A program made the translations under genes and the position numbers. A model generated the notes under the pieces. That model saw only the letters and a program-made list of their open reading frames with translations. It had not been told where the DNA came from and did not search any database. This document shows positions 36,154-47,139 of a stretch of DNA of 64,000 nucleotides, one piece after another; position 1 is the first letter of the stretch, and each line of letters starts with the position of its first letter. The stretch comes from Dioscorea cayenensis subsp. rotundata (taxonomy: Eukaryota > Streptophyta > Magnoliopsida > Dioscoreales > Dioscoreaceae): the NCBI RefSeq assembly GCF_009730915.1, contig NC_052486.1, positions 21,481,589 to 21,545,588 of the forward strand, written 5' to 3'.

Positions 36154-37153
36154 NNNNNNNNNNNNNNNNNNNNNNNNNNNNNNNNNNNNNNNNNNNNNNN
36201 NNNNNNNNNNNNNNNNNNNNNNNNNNNNNNNNNNNNNNNNNNNNNNNNNNNNNNNNNNNNNNNNNNNNNNNNNNNNNNNNNNNNNNNNNNNNNNNNNNNN
36301 NNNNNNNNNNNNNNNNNNNNNNNNNNNNNNNNNNNNNNNNNNNNNNNNNNNNNNNNNNNNNNNNNNNNNNNNNNNNNNNNNNNNNNNNNNNNNNNNNNNN
36401 NNNNNNNNNNNNNNNNNNNNNNNNNNNNNNNNNNNNNNNNNNNNNNNNNNNNNNNNNNNNNNNNNNNNNNNNNNNNNNNNNNNNNNNNNNNNNNNNNNNN
36501 NNNNNNNNNNNNNNNNNNNNNNNNNNNNNNNNNNNNNNNNNNNNNNNNNNNNNNNNNNNNNNNNNNNNNNNNNNNNNNNNNNNNNNNNNNNNNNNNNNNN
36601 NNNNNNNNNNNNNNNNNNNNNNNNNNNNNNNNNNNNNNNNNNNNNNNNNNNNNNNNNNNNNNNNNNNNNNNNNNNNNNNNNNNNNNNNNNNNNNNNNNNN
36701 NNNNNNNNNNNNNNNNNNNNNNNNNNNNNNNNNNNNNNNNNNNNNNNNNNNNNNNNNNNNNNNNNNNNNNNNNNNNNNNNNNNNNNNNNNNNNNNNNNNN
36801 NNNNNNNNNNNNNNNNNNNNNNNNNNNNNNNNNNNNNNNNNNNNNNNNNNNNNNNNNNNNNNNNNNNNNNNNNNNNNNNNNNNNNNNNNNNNNNNNNNNN
36901 NNNNNNNNNNNNNNNNNNNNNNNNNNNNNNNNNNNNNNNNNNNNNNNNNNNNNNNNNNNNNNNNNNNNNNNNNNNNNNNNNNNNNNNNNNNNNNNNNNNN
37001 NNNNNNNNNNNNNNNNNNNNNNNNNNNNNNNNNNNNNNNNNNNNNNNNNNNNNNNNNNNNNNNNNNNNNNNNNNNNNNNNNNNNNNNNNNNNNNNNNNNN
37101 NNNNNNNNNNNNNNNNNNNNNNNNNNNNNNNNNNNNNNNNNNNNNNNNNNNNN
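36154..37153. other. Assembly gap of exactly 1,000 N
   Basis: Fixed-length N run, so the true distance is unknown. It interrupts the proteasome beta-1 gene. Reading frames spanning it are meaningless. Confidence 0.99.
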
Positions 37154-37187
37154 CAAATCTAGATCTTTCTTGAAAGGCCATACTTAC

Positions 37188-39434
37188 CGTAATAGTGAAA
37201 GGTTCTTTCAAGATAGTCCCTCCAAAGCGGAATTGAGTAAATCTGTCCCCCTTCATATTTATCCCAGCCACCAACAATGAGGCCAGTTTGAAGCATGTTC
37301 TGAAAATGAATGGTGAAAATGAGAGTAGAACAAAACATACAAAAGAACCACAGTATTCATCAAATCATGTGATTATATTACAGATCATGTGCCGTGTGTG
37401 CTATATTCGAAAGAAAAGGTTGCAAACAGATGACAGAATAGTAATATGCAGGCATACTAGGAAAGTTCTATGGTGGTGAATATAGTTTTAACCACAGGGA
37501 TATATATAGGTAATGGTACAATGTCGATTTACCATTAAAACCAAACTGAAATCCCTTGTGGTATAGGAAATAATCCCAACTATTCAAACAAGTTGGCAAT
37601 GAGGATTACCTTGTTCTGGTATGACAATAACCTAACCAAATTAGCAGCAACTTTTGACTAGTTGCCGGTTCTCCCAGTTGAATCCTGTGTCAAAAAGGAC
37701 ATGTACACAATTTTTTACACATTATTGAAACCAAAATGATAAAACACATTTATTAGGATATAAACACCATTGCAACAATAGGGAATTTATAAAAGGGCTA
37801 AAATGACAAATACATATAACAAAGAGATAAGAATAGCAATGTTATTTACTGTTAAAAACAGGTCTTGAAGGAAAAAGAACGTGACAAATATAACGTCAAT
37901 GAAACACAATTCTATAAACTTACGTGTGCTGCTCAAGAAAATATCTGACATAATCAGAGACGATCTGGGAATCAGCAGCCTGCCATGAAAAAGAAATTTG
38001 TAAATTAACCATCATTCAAATCAATAAGCGCAGATAAGTGCGCACATACAAGAGAAAACAAAGCCATACAACAGTGAGAAGTGAGGCAACATACAATGAA
38101 ATTTGTAAATTAAATGAGTGAGGCCACATACAACAAAAGCAAAATTAACCATCATTCACATCAATAAGTGCATATTTAACATAACACATCAATGAGGGTA
38201 ACAAAAATCAATGTAAGGTAGTCCTTTATGGGTCTTCTACACTTAGCAAAAGGCCCACCTAAATTCCACCAATTGCTTTATGCCCATATTTACAGCAAAG
38301 AACACAACTTATGTGCCTCACCAAGAATTAGGACACTCTTTTGCTTTGCCCTACTAAATAAAAGCAAAAACCAATTATCATCCATACACATGACAAGTCA
38401 AGAAACACAGATAAACCATCCAATGAGTGAGGCCACATACTACAAAGCAAAATCAACCATCATTCAAATCAATAAACGCAGATATACATGAGAAAACAAG
38501 AAATAGACAGATAAACCATTCAATAAAGAAAGAGAAGTCAAGCATTATACAACACAGAAGAAGGCAGTCCAACAATCAATCAAGCCAATCATGCTGATAT
38601 AATACACAGATAGTCCATAAAATGAGAGTAGAGATGTAAAGCCTTATTAAACAAAAGCAAAAACCAACAATCATTTGAACAAATTAGCGCTGATATGCAT
38701 GCGAACTCAAGAAATACATAGACAATAAATTCAATGAAAAAACAAGAAGAGAAGCCTTGTAAAACAGAGCAAAATCAACAAGCACTAAAACCAATCATTT
38801 ATAAAATGAATGAGAAATGAACAAATACACGGATAATCCATTCAATGGAAAAAGATAAGTCAATCTATAAAAACAGTGCAAAAACCAAAAGCCAATGATC
38901 ATCGAAACAAGTTAGTGTTGATCAACATAAGAAATAAACATGTACAAAAGATACTCCATTCAATGGAAAAAAGATTAGTGAATCCTCACAAAACAGAGCA
39001 AACCCAGCCACAATTCAAACAAATTAAGACTGATATCATGAGAAATAAAAGCAATTCAGATAACCAACAAAAATAATCCACAAATAATCCACAGAATGAT
39101 CAGGAAATACCGATCCAGAGCGGCAGACATAGACATTGTCCGTCAGCTGAGTAATCTTATCCGACTCCCGATTGGCGACATACATCCCCTAAACACACAA
39201 AAATCAGAAGAAAAATCAAATTAAAAACACAAATCCGAGCTCAAATTCAACACAGGAAAAAGAAGACAATCCTCTTTTTTTCCCCAAAAATTTCTTCATA
39301 TCTACCAAAAAAAAAACCAAAAAATAGATACCTGTGCTGGTCCTCGAGTCGGCACCGAGAACAACGCCACCATCGTAGGTGACCCCGATGATCGTAGTTC
39401 CCATCGAATGGGGAGCATTATGCAAGCCTTCCAT
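37188..39434 (-). CDS. PBA1: 20S proteasome subunit beta-1, 5' part, frame-disrupted
   Basis: Five exons: 39434-39332, 39187/39188-39111, 37979-37924, 37684-37610 and 37299-37188; the rest is lost in the N gap. The product is the caspase-like catalytic subunit of the 20S core. Visible are a short propeptide ending MG, the N-terminal nucleophile Thr13 ([13 protein letters not shown]), Asp29 (GADSR) and Lys45 (NRESDK), equivalent to Thr1, Asp17 and Lys33, then [27 protein letters not shown] and [18 protein letters not shown]. Amino-acid conservation is nearly perfect, yet the frame is broken by single extra bases: one G at the exon 2 acceptor (39186-39189 C run), an extra base at 37659 and in the 37652-37655 run of exon 4, and one in the 37224-37226 run of exon 5. 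Assembly error is likelier than pseudogenisation, because no stop or missense decay is seen between them. Confidence 0.85.
37990..39100. repeat. Degenerate tandem repeats in proteasome intron 2
   Basis: A unit of roughly 110 bp recurs about eight times with heavy divergence. Recurring cores are ACCATCATTCAAATCAATAA, GCTGATAT or GCAGATAT, and GATAAACCATTCAATG (examples near 38010, 38148, 38455, 38570, 38663, 38888 and 39005). It fills most of the intron. Confidence 0.7.
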
Positions 39435-40002
39435 GAAGCGAGCGAGCGAGAGCACGAGAAGCAGTGGATTGGAGAGCAAGAAAGAGAGTGAAGCAAACCC
39501 GTTTGTTTTTTTTTTAAAGTACAATTTAATCACATGAACATATGTGTTTATATAGGAAAAAAAGTTTTAAATTTGAGTTTAAATAAAAGTCAATGAATAA
39601 TGATTTATTTTTAAATATAAACAAAATTTTGAGTTTATTTATGCTTGAAAAAAAAGGAAATTTTAATATTAATAAAACCTGATTCTATTTTTAATCAAAC
39701 TAAAAAATTTGAGTGATTCAAAAAAATTAATTTTAAAAACTCGAATTTAATCCCAATTCGGATTAAAAAATATAAATAAATAAATAGATTTAAAATTTGA
39801 GTTTAAATAAAAAAATTTAATTCTTATTCGATGTTGAAAAGAAAAATTTAAATATGATAATAAAAAAGAAAAATAATTAATAATACTAATAATTAAATTC
39901 AATTTTTTTTAAAAAAAATCCTCAACAATGTACATGGTGGCCGGATCCTTTGGCTTTTGGTTAGAAAGGATGCATGTAGGGTTGAGAGGAGAAGAAATGA
40001 AA

Positions 40003-41509
40003 GGTAAATTTTTCATGTAGTCACTGTGTTTCAATTTGTTTTTTTGGTAATTAAATATCGATAAATTTAAATGACATGGCGACCGGAAATGCCACGTCAC
40101 TATTTTTTTAATATTTCTCTCATCCCAGCTGGAGAGAGGATGCTGACGTGGCTAACTTAATCCGAATCCAGCATCCACCTAATCTTCTCATTTCCCATTC
40201 TATGCTAGAGTTCATCCATCCGATCCGAGAGAGAGGAAGACATCCGGGAGAGAAAGGGAGACACTCGAATCATGGGGGTTTCTCCATCAGCTCACTTAAT
40301 CCGAGTCAGCATCCACCTAATCTTCTCCTTTCCCATTCTATGCTAGGATTCATCCATCCGATCCGAGAGAGAAAGGAACATCCGATCCGAGAGAGAGGGA
40401 GACATTTGATCCGGGAGAAAAAGGGAGACACTCGAATCACGGGGTTTCTCCATCAGCGGTGAAGCGAGGAGAGGAACCACATGTTGTCGTGGTAGCCGAG
40501 GAGAGAGTACAATCTCAATCGGGAAGCCGAGGACAGTGTAGAAATTCCATTGGGAAGCCGAGGTTGGTTTTTTGTAGGTTGGAGAGCGTTATACGTGACA
40601 CTGTGGGTTAAAGCTCAATGGAGAAAAGATTCTTAATGGTTGTTTTAATATTCGAGCTTTCGTAGTCATTGAGAAAAGATTCTTAGTGGTTGTATTGATT
40701 TCATTTATGCAGTTAATTGGATTGATTCTTACTCACAATAACTTGTACATTATAATGTATTTAGTATTTTTCAGTATAACCTCTTGTACATTATAATGTA
40801 TTTTCATGGATTTGATATAATATACAAGAGAACATCAACTTTTCTATTTTCAGTTTTTCTGCAGAATTGAAATCATAAATTGAATAAAAATGAATCCTGA
40901 GAACATTAGCTTTTCTGTTTTCAGTTTTTCTGCAGAATTGAAGTCAGAAACTGAATAAAAATTAATAAGAATGAATCCTCGGAATATAGAAGAGAACATC
41001 ATCTTTTCTTTTTCATTTTTTTCATACCATCAAAATAAATATACAATTGATTCCTGGGAATTCCAGTACAAAATTGGCTGAATAGCAAAATGCTAGAGTT
41101 TTAAATGTTTGCAAAATTTACACAAAACACAGATGTATTTTTCAGGACCATTTTGACAACCACAAAACAGAGCTGACAGTTCCCCGAGACCACTATGCTG
41201 GTCCCTGCAAAATTTTAAAACAAGCACATGCAGCAGAGCACCCACTTCTTCTTCCTCTCCTCACTTCACCGCTAATTGAGAAACCCCATGATTCGAGTGT
41301 CTCCCTTTCTCTCTCCCGAATAAGGATGTAAATGGGGCGGGGCGGGGAATGGGATCCCCGTCCCCATCCCCACTTCCCGCGGGGCGGGGATTCCCCGCAG
41401 GGGAAAAATTCTCCCCACTCACTCCCCCGCGGGGATCCCCATGGGGTCGGGGAATCCCCGCCCCCCACCAATTTTTTTAATTACATCAAATTCTAATAAT
41501 ACTATGCAT

Positions 41510-41551
<42 letters not shown>

Positions 41552-42554
41552 GAAGACCTATTTGACACTTGTCGATTTCTCATAAAAATTTTTACCAATA
41601 TTATTTTTAATAATATTAAAAATATTTATAACATAATACTAAATTATGTTATTTCCAACTAATTTTTATTATTTTTATCTCATAATATATAATAAAAATT
41701 AATTTTTTTAAAAAAATATTATATCTTTTAAAGTTGATAAATATCTTATTTTTATATAATCTTAATTTTATCTTAATTTTTTTATAGAAAAATAAAAAAA
41801 TTATTAAATTTATTAAAAATTTAATATAATTATATTCAGTACATCACATGCGAGTAACATCTAATATTACTAAAAAAATCTAAAAACATTATTAATAAAT
41901 ACCAAAAATATATATTATAAATCCAAATATTTGGTCCTTATAATCTTATATCCATATTGAATTTTTTTAAAAAATAGATAAATAATCATATAAGTTATTT
42001 TCAATATATATATATATATTATTAAAAATCAGGGAATCCCCATGGGGGTCAATGCGGGGAGCGGGGCGGGGAATGCCCTCCCACCCCCGCCCCGCCCCGC
42101 GAGGCGGGGAGGGATTTTCCCCCGTTCCCCGCCCCACGGGGGGTTATTTTCCCCCGTTCCCCCCATTTACATCCCTACTCCCGGATCGGATGTCTCCCTC
42201 TCTCTGGGATCGGATGTCCCTTTCTCCCTCGGATCGGATGGATGAACCCTAGCATAGAATGGGAAAGGAGAAGATTAGATGGATGTTGACTCGAATTAAG
42301 TGAGCTGAGTTAGCATCCTTGCTGGGGTTAAGTTAGCCGCATCAGCATCCTCTCTCCAGCTGGGATGAGAGAAATATTAAAAAAATAATGACATGGCATT
42401 TCCAGCCGCCATGTCATTTAAATTTGGCCGAAAAACCCCAAGTGACCAACTGGTGAAAACAAATCGATATCTAATAACCAAAAAGAAACAAATTGAAACA
42501 CGATGATCAAAGTGGAAATCCGCCATAACACAGTGACTACATGAAAAATTTACC
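40003..42554. mobile_element. Long-inverted-repeat foldback element (MULE-like)
   Basis: The left end GGTAAATTTTTCATGTAGTC and the mirrored right end are identical for about 25 bases, and the arms stay similar for several hundred bases. Left arm: about 40003-40480. Right arm: 42178-42554 plus 41240-41321, split by a nested hAT element. Both arms carry TCTCTCATCCCAGCTGGAGA and CCCATTCTATGCTAG motifs; the left arm has an internal tandem copy of about 140 bp. The central segment (40490-41240) encodes nothing recognised. The GGTAAA ends and long arms resemble Mutator-like foldbacks; no exact 9-bp duplication was found. Confidence 0.75.
41322..42177. mobile_element. Nested hAT-like non-autonomous element, 856 bp
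   Basis: Ends TAAGGATGTAAATGGGGCGG and mirrored TAGGGATGTAAATGGGGGGA, flanked by 8-bp near-duplicates CTCCCGAA (41314-41321) and CTCCCGGA (42178-42185). Subterminal regions are extremely GC-rich (GGGGCGGGG/CCCCGCCCC), whereas the core is very AT-rich and includes a (TA)n run at 41516-41548. No transposase. It inserted into the right arm of the foldback element at 40003-42554. Confidence 0.85.
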
Positions 42555-43765
42555 CAAAAAATGAATGATCTTGATCTATCACCTGATCCCGGTGAAGCTC
42601 CTACCAAGGTTGCCATCGTCATCTCCAAGTTTGGCGGCTACTCTGCCTTCATCGACGAAGGAGAGAAGGAACCGCGCATGTTAGCATGGAGGCTCTTGTA
42701 TGCATCTCTCTCTTTCTCTTTAGGAATGCTTCCACGAAATGAGCTCGAGAAAGCCAAGGACAAGATGGAGGACAGGTGGTGACAATATATGGCTTTTGCC
42801 GTCGTCACCACCCTGGCAGAACCCAAGAAGCCTCATCGCTGGTTCTCTTCTCCGATCCCAGATCTCGATCCCCTTCCCAAGGCAGTGGGAAGATCAATGG
42901 CGAGAAACAACATTCGATCATAAAAAAATATTCTCTGGGATTTGATGTTTTGCCATTCATTGAAACCCTTATCACGTCTCATCAATGAAATTCTTCATCA
43001 AATTGACTTGTCAACATTTTGATGTTTCCCAAACAAAAAAAAAAAGATCGGCAAAACAAGATGATGTTCATAACCCTAGCATGAATCTCGAGGCATGCTT
43101 GAGAAGCTCGTCAAGTGCTTATAGCTTGAAAGAGGTAGATGCCCTTATAGAATTCCATCCAATATATATATTTTGGTTGCATCCATGCAATAAAGAAAAA
43201 AATGCCTGGATTTTATTTACAAAAACAAAAAAAAAATCCCCAATCATTCCAATGTTAATCCATGTCATGGTGGTACCCTCACCTTAGATTGCTTTTATAA
43301 ACCCTGTACTCCTTGCTTAAGTGAGTAATGAGTTGTATATATGGTAGCATGCTTTTATGTATTACATGTCAGCATGCTTTTTCAATATAAACCTTCATCT
43401 CATGCGTTGGCCTTTAGATTTTCTAAAAAAAAAAAAGAGAAAAAAAGGGCTCGGTTACCAAAATGTGGTAAAAAATACATTTGTAGAAAAGTCGAGCTTT
43501 TATGCAAAATCTTTGGAGAAAAAAAGGAATGATGAAATATTTGAGGAAACATATGCAAAAATTATGAAAATGTGTGAAAATATGATAGCTTGAGGGTTTA
43601 ACTGCAAAAGCCAAGAAAAATATGAAAGTGTAAAAGTTTGGGGGTTTATTTGCAAAATCTAATAAATAAAAAAAGAAGAAAAAAAGAAAAAGTGGTTTAG
43701 TAAAGATGAGGGGTATTTCGTAATTTCACAAGACCACCCCTATAAGCTTACAATAAGGTTTAATG
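42555..43765. other. Unassigned segment between foldback element and viral block
   Basis: A moderately GC-rich start (42560-42900) gives plus-strand readings such as MNDLDLSPDPGEAPTKVAIV that close after about 70 codons and match nothing I know. The rest is A-rich with (GAAAAA)-type runs. It may be a captured gene fragment or unique flank. Confidence 0.35.
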
Positions 43766-44257
43766 TTGTAAGAAGGGGACACACTCACCCATATCACCCT
43801 CACACACACAACACCCACACACCCATAAGGTCTCATCCCTTCCCTTGTATCCACCATCCAAGTCCAAATGAAATAAAGAAGTCCCTTCTCTTTAATACAT
43901 CTCTTGTCTCTTGTCTCTCTTGTTTCTAAGCCCTCATGCTCTCTTCTCTCTAACTCTTCTTAGCTTCCGCCCTAATCGTTACTTCACCCCGGATGACCCC
44001 CGGAGTAAGTTGAACGGCATCCCCAACGTCCACGTCCCAATCGTGAAAACGGTGCTGTGCATGTGGATCTAGTCTTTTGAATACATCTCTTGTCTCTTGT
44101 CTCTCTTGTTTCTAGCTCTCATGCTCTCTCCTCTCTAACTCTTCTTAGCTTCCGCCCTAACCGTTACTTCACCCCGGATGACCCCCAGAGTAAGTTGAAC
44201 GGCATCCCCAACGTCCACGTCCCCATCGTGAAGACGGTGTTGTGCATGTGGATCTAG
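43766..44257 (+). repeat. Left terminal repeat of copy A (R-U5, with U5 doubled)
   Basis: Matches 50862-51168 from TTGTAAGAAGGGGACACACT onward, including AATAAA at 43872. The segment after the poly(A) signal is present twice in tandem (about 43892-44072 and 44075-44257), beginning AATACATCTCTTGTCTCTTG and ending TGCATGTGGATCTAG. The upstream promoter part seen in the right copy is not clearly present. Confidence 0.85.
44178..44195 (+). promoter_or_regulatory. Leader mini-ORF start and splice donor
   Basis: An ATG at 44178 is followed, four codons on, by AGA-GTAAGT, a near-perfect splice donor (cut before 44190). The equivalent GTAAGT is found in the tandem copy at 44005 and in the right repeat at 51103. 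Its proposed partner is the acceptor at 49221-49230. Confidence 0.5.
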
Positions 44258-44269
44258 TGGTATCAGAGA
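44258..44269 (+). promoter_or_regulatory. tRNA-iMet primer binding site
   Basis: TGGTATCAGAGA matches the canonical caulimovirid minus-strand primer site TGGTATCAGAGC at 11 of 12 positions and lies directly after the R-U5-like repeat. Confidence 0.85.
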
Positions 44270-45241
44270 TACAGTAACTTTTCTCACCGAAAACCTCAAG
44301 GTAATGTTTACCATGCAGGGGTAAAACCCTTAACAGGGACCCCAACATGTAGATAGTAAGTTTTATCTTGGTATTATAGCTTTTATTTGATCCATGAACC
44401 ATTATAAAAAAATCTAAAAAATGAGTTTTGTACAGACATTTTGTAAAAATTATTTTGAACTTCAAAAATGAATCTTTTATGTGAAAGGAGTTAATCTAAC
44501 TAATATGAGGAGTAAGACAAACTAGAGAACACCAAGAAGTACCCGTCTGAAGGACAAGAGATCCGTTTAGGGGAAAAAGAGTGTGGAGGTAAGTCTGAAC
44601 TCTGAAAGTTGGACAGGATGAACTCTCACATATTAAAAGATAATCATGATGATTTCAAAATATTATTCTTCTAAGTAATTATTCAAAGTGGAATACTCAG
44701 GCTTTGGAAACTGGAGACTCTACAAGAGTGGCTTAGTACCGCAGACAGGGAAAGGTTAGTACACTCTAAGACGATAAGGTTGAACGAGCCAACAGAGAAT
44801 GTCCATGGTGAAAAAAAGTTTAATTTTAAAAACCCATAAAAACTAAAAAACCAACAAAAACCAAAAACAAGTTTTTACTTTTAATAAATATGGATCAAAT
44901 AGAGTTATTTACCAAGTTTAACTTCTATCGTATTACATGTTGTGGATCTTGTTATTGTATAAAAATTCTCTCTTATTTATTTTAAGTTATTACAAAGTAG
45001 TAGTAAATTTTATTTTACTGCAAAGTAGAAGTAGATTATATTTTCTGCAAATCTTATTTCAGTTTAATTTAAAAAATCAATCAAAGTTTATTTAACAACA
45101 AATATTACTACAACAAAATCTTAAATCAACAAGAGAAAATCAACTCAACAATAAATCAACAACAAAATATCAAATCAACAATATCATCAAAAATATCAAA
45201 AAGAAAGAAATCATAAATCATCAAATCAAATTAAGACATCA
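44270..45241 (+). other. Viral leader of copy A
   Basis: Almost 1 kb without a long frame, A-rich toward its 3' end, between the primer site and the first small ORF. Long leaders with short ORFs are usual in Caulimoviridae. Confidence 0.6.
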
Positions 45242-45367
45242 ATGAATCAAATTCTTAAAGAAACAATAGAAAAAATAATTATAATACAAGTAATATGTAT
45301 CACAATCATATTATTTATCTTGATAAACATCATGATAAAATTAAGAAATCTTAATATCTTAAAATGA
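45242..45367 (+). CDS. 41-residue hydrophobic viral ORF
   Basis: Starts MNQILKETIEK, then a strongly hydrophobic Ile-rich core of about 22 residues and a short basic end: the look of a single-pass membrane peptide. Its stop overlaps the next ATG as ATGA (45364-45367), a reinitiation-type coupling known between caulimovirid ORFs. No family is recognised. A role in movement or membrane binding would be a guess, and chance in AT-rich leader DNA is possible. Confidence 0.4.
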   Translation: MNQILKETIEKIIIIQVICITIILFILINIMIKLRNLNILK

Positions 45368-45444
45368 AAAATAAAACAAAAAATCTTCATCAAGAGATAA
45401 AAAGAACAATTAAAGTATTAAAAGTATTAAAAATAATAATGTGA
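45364..45444 (+). CDS. 26-residue basic viral mini-ORF
   Basis: Begins at the ATGA overlap with the preceding ORF, is Lys-rich (MKNKTKNLHQEIKR at its start) and ends in ATGTGA right where the coat-protein frame opens. It may only be a ribosome relay between the hydrophobic ORF and the coat-protein ORF. Confidence 0.35.
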   Translation: MKNKTKNLHQEIKRTIKVLKVLKIIM

Positions 45445-45497
45445 ATTATAGAAGAAACACTAGAAGATCTGATATTAACAGAATCATAAAAACAAAA

Positions 45498-46976
45498 ATG
45501 GATATCAAAATAGAAGAAATAATAGAAAAAATATATCCAGGATATGACTGGACAATTGATTTTGAAGAATTACCAAAAGATATTGATGATATAAAATTTT
45601 TAATAGAATGCAGATATGATAAATATAACTATCCAACGAAAATAAGAACAAAAGAAAACTACATAATGGAAGAAATTAACAATAATGAAGAAGATGAAGA
45701 ATATCAAGAAATGATAAGACAATTAGAAGAAATCAATATAGAAGAAATAATGATGAATGTAGAATCAAGAGCAAGTAATATTTCAGATAATCAAAGAGCA
45801 GAAAGTTCAAATACCAGAACAATAGTAACCCCAACAACAATTGAAAGAACTAGCAGAACAACCCAACCTTTACAATTTCCATCCCAACATAATTTTAATT
45901 CAACCAATTATTATGAACAAAATTTTCAAACATATAAAGGAAGCCCAGATCCTTTAGAAGTTATAAAAACAATGCCTAAACAAAATAATGAAGGAAGTAT
46001 GTTAGTACTAAGTACAGTTCATCATCAAAAATGGCCAGAATTAATAGATAGATGGGAATCAGATGCCATAAATGTATTAGAAAGAATACCCCATACTTTA
46101 GACTCAATAAGAACAACAAACTTTATTGAAAATCTTTTAGGAACCACTGCAAGAGATTTATTAAATAGTTGGAAAATTAACTACTCAGAGGAATATCAAT
46201 ACATGGTACAAATGGCTGATAATCCATATAATGTAACAGGACAAATTAGACAAATTATCTTAGGAACCAATCCATCTAGAGGAGACACGCTATTACAAGA
46301 TATGACAACCAGAGATTTAGAAAGACACCAAATCCAAAACTTTGGTGAAATTGTTTAATTTAGTCAAGGATATATAACATTAGCAGCTAAAACAGGAAGA
46401 GCATTTACAAATAATGAATTAACTAAAAAATGGTTTAATAAACTCCCTAAACCTTTAGGGGATATTATTTTAAAAAATTGGATTGAAAAAGGACATGAAA
46501 ATTTAACTGGAATAGGACCAGCAATAATGTTTACATTTAATTATTTAAAAGATAAATGTTTAGAAGCTGAAGCAAACAGATAAATATCAAATTATAGCTA
46601 TTGTAGTAAAATATATGTACCAGCCCTAAATAATGAATGGAAAAAACAAAAAGGATTAAAAATAAGTCAATACTTTAAAAAAGGAAGACCTAAACCAAAT
46701 CATGTTAAAAAATTTAAAACACATAAACCACCAGGAAAATGTAAATGTTATTTATGTGGAATAGAAGGACATTATGCAAGAGAATGCAAAAATTCACAAG
46801 TAAATAAAGAAAGATTAAATATGTATCAAAATCTAGAAATGCATGATGAAATTGATATAGTAAGTATAGACAGTAATGACAGTGAAAATGATAGTGATGT
46901 ATGTAGCATTTTTGATGGAAATGAAGGACCAAATTTCTTTCTAGAAGAAACAGAACATCCTTATAAAACAATATGA
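45498..46976 (+). pseudogene. Viral coat protein (Gag-like) ORF with two stops
   Basis: About 490 codons from the first ATG in the frame (45498). The frame itself is open from 45441. It is interrupted by in-frame TAA at 46356 and 46581, with coding character continuing past both. An acidic Glu/Ile/Asn-rich N-terminal region is followed by a central capsid-like region. A basic segment leads into a CCHC knuckle CKCYLCGIEGHYAREC (C-x2-C-x4-H-x4-C, near 46741-46788), then an acidic Asp/Ser-rich tail, as in caulimovirid coat proteins. The final TGA overlaps the next ATG (ATGA, 46973). No movement-protein domain precedes it. Confidence 0.75.
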
Positions 46977-47098
46977 TGTATAAAGAAATAATAAATCAAT
47001 TTATGAAAAAAATTAAAGACCTAGAAGAGGAAATTAAAAAACTAGAAGAAAAATTAGAAAATAAAACCATACTAAAACAAAATCAAGTAATACAATAA
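46973..47098 (+). CDS. 41-residue coiled-coil viral ORF
   Basis: Starts at the ATGA overlap with the coat-protein stop. Almost wholly charged heptad-like sequence (KIKDLEEEIKKLEEKLENK). The homologous ORF in copy B (54922-54488) has a similar C-terminal coil but adds a Cys-rich N-terminal domain absent here. Short coiled coils recall virion-associated proteins of caulimovirids; this is an analogy only. Confidence 0.5.
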   Translation: MMYKEIINQFMKKIKDLEEEIKKLEEKLENKTILKQNQVIQ

Positions 47099-47139
47099 TC
47101 TACGAAAAAGATAAAAATTTAATAGAAACAGAAAGTGCA

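Noticed and set aside
36105-37277. Long minus-strand reading frame across the first gap
   Set aside because: It is almost entirely N-derived; only the real proteasome exon on its right edge has meaning, and in another frame.
39188-39331. U12-type intron 1 in the proteasome gene to explain the extra G
   Set aside because: The donor GTATCT is only partly U12-like, and no TCCTTAAC-type branch site lies near the acceptor; an extra base in the C run is simpler.
41193-42252. Gly/Pro-rich frames around the GC-extreme blocks
   Set aside because: They are readings of hAT subterminal repeats and end at the element borders.
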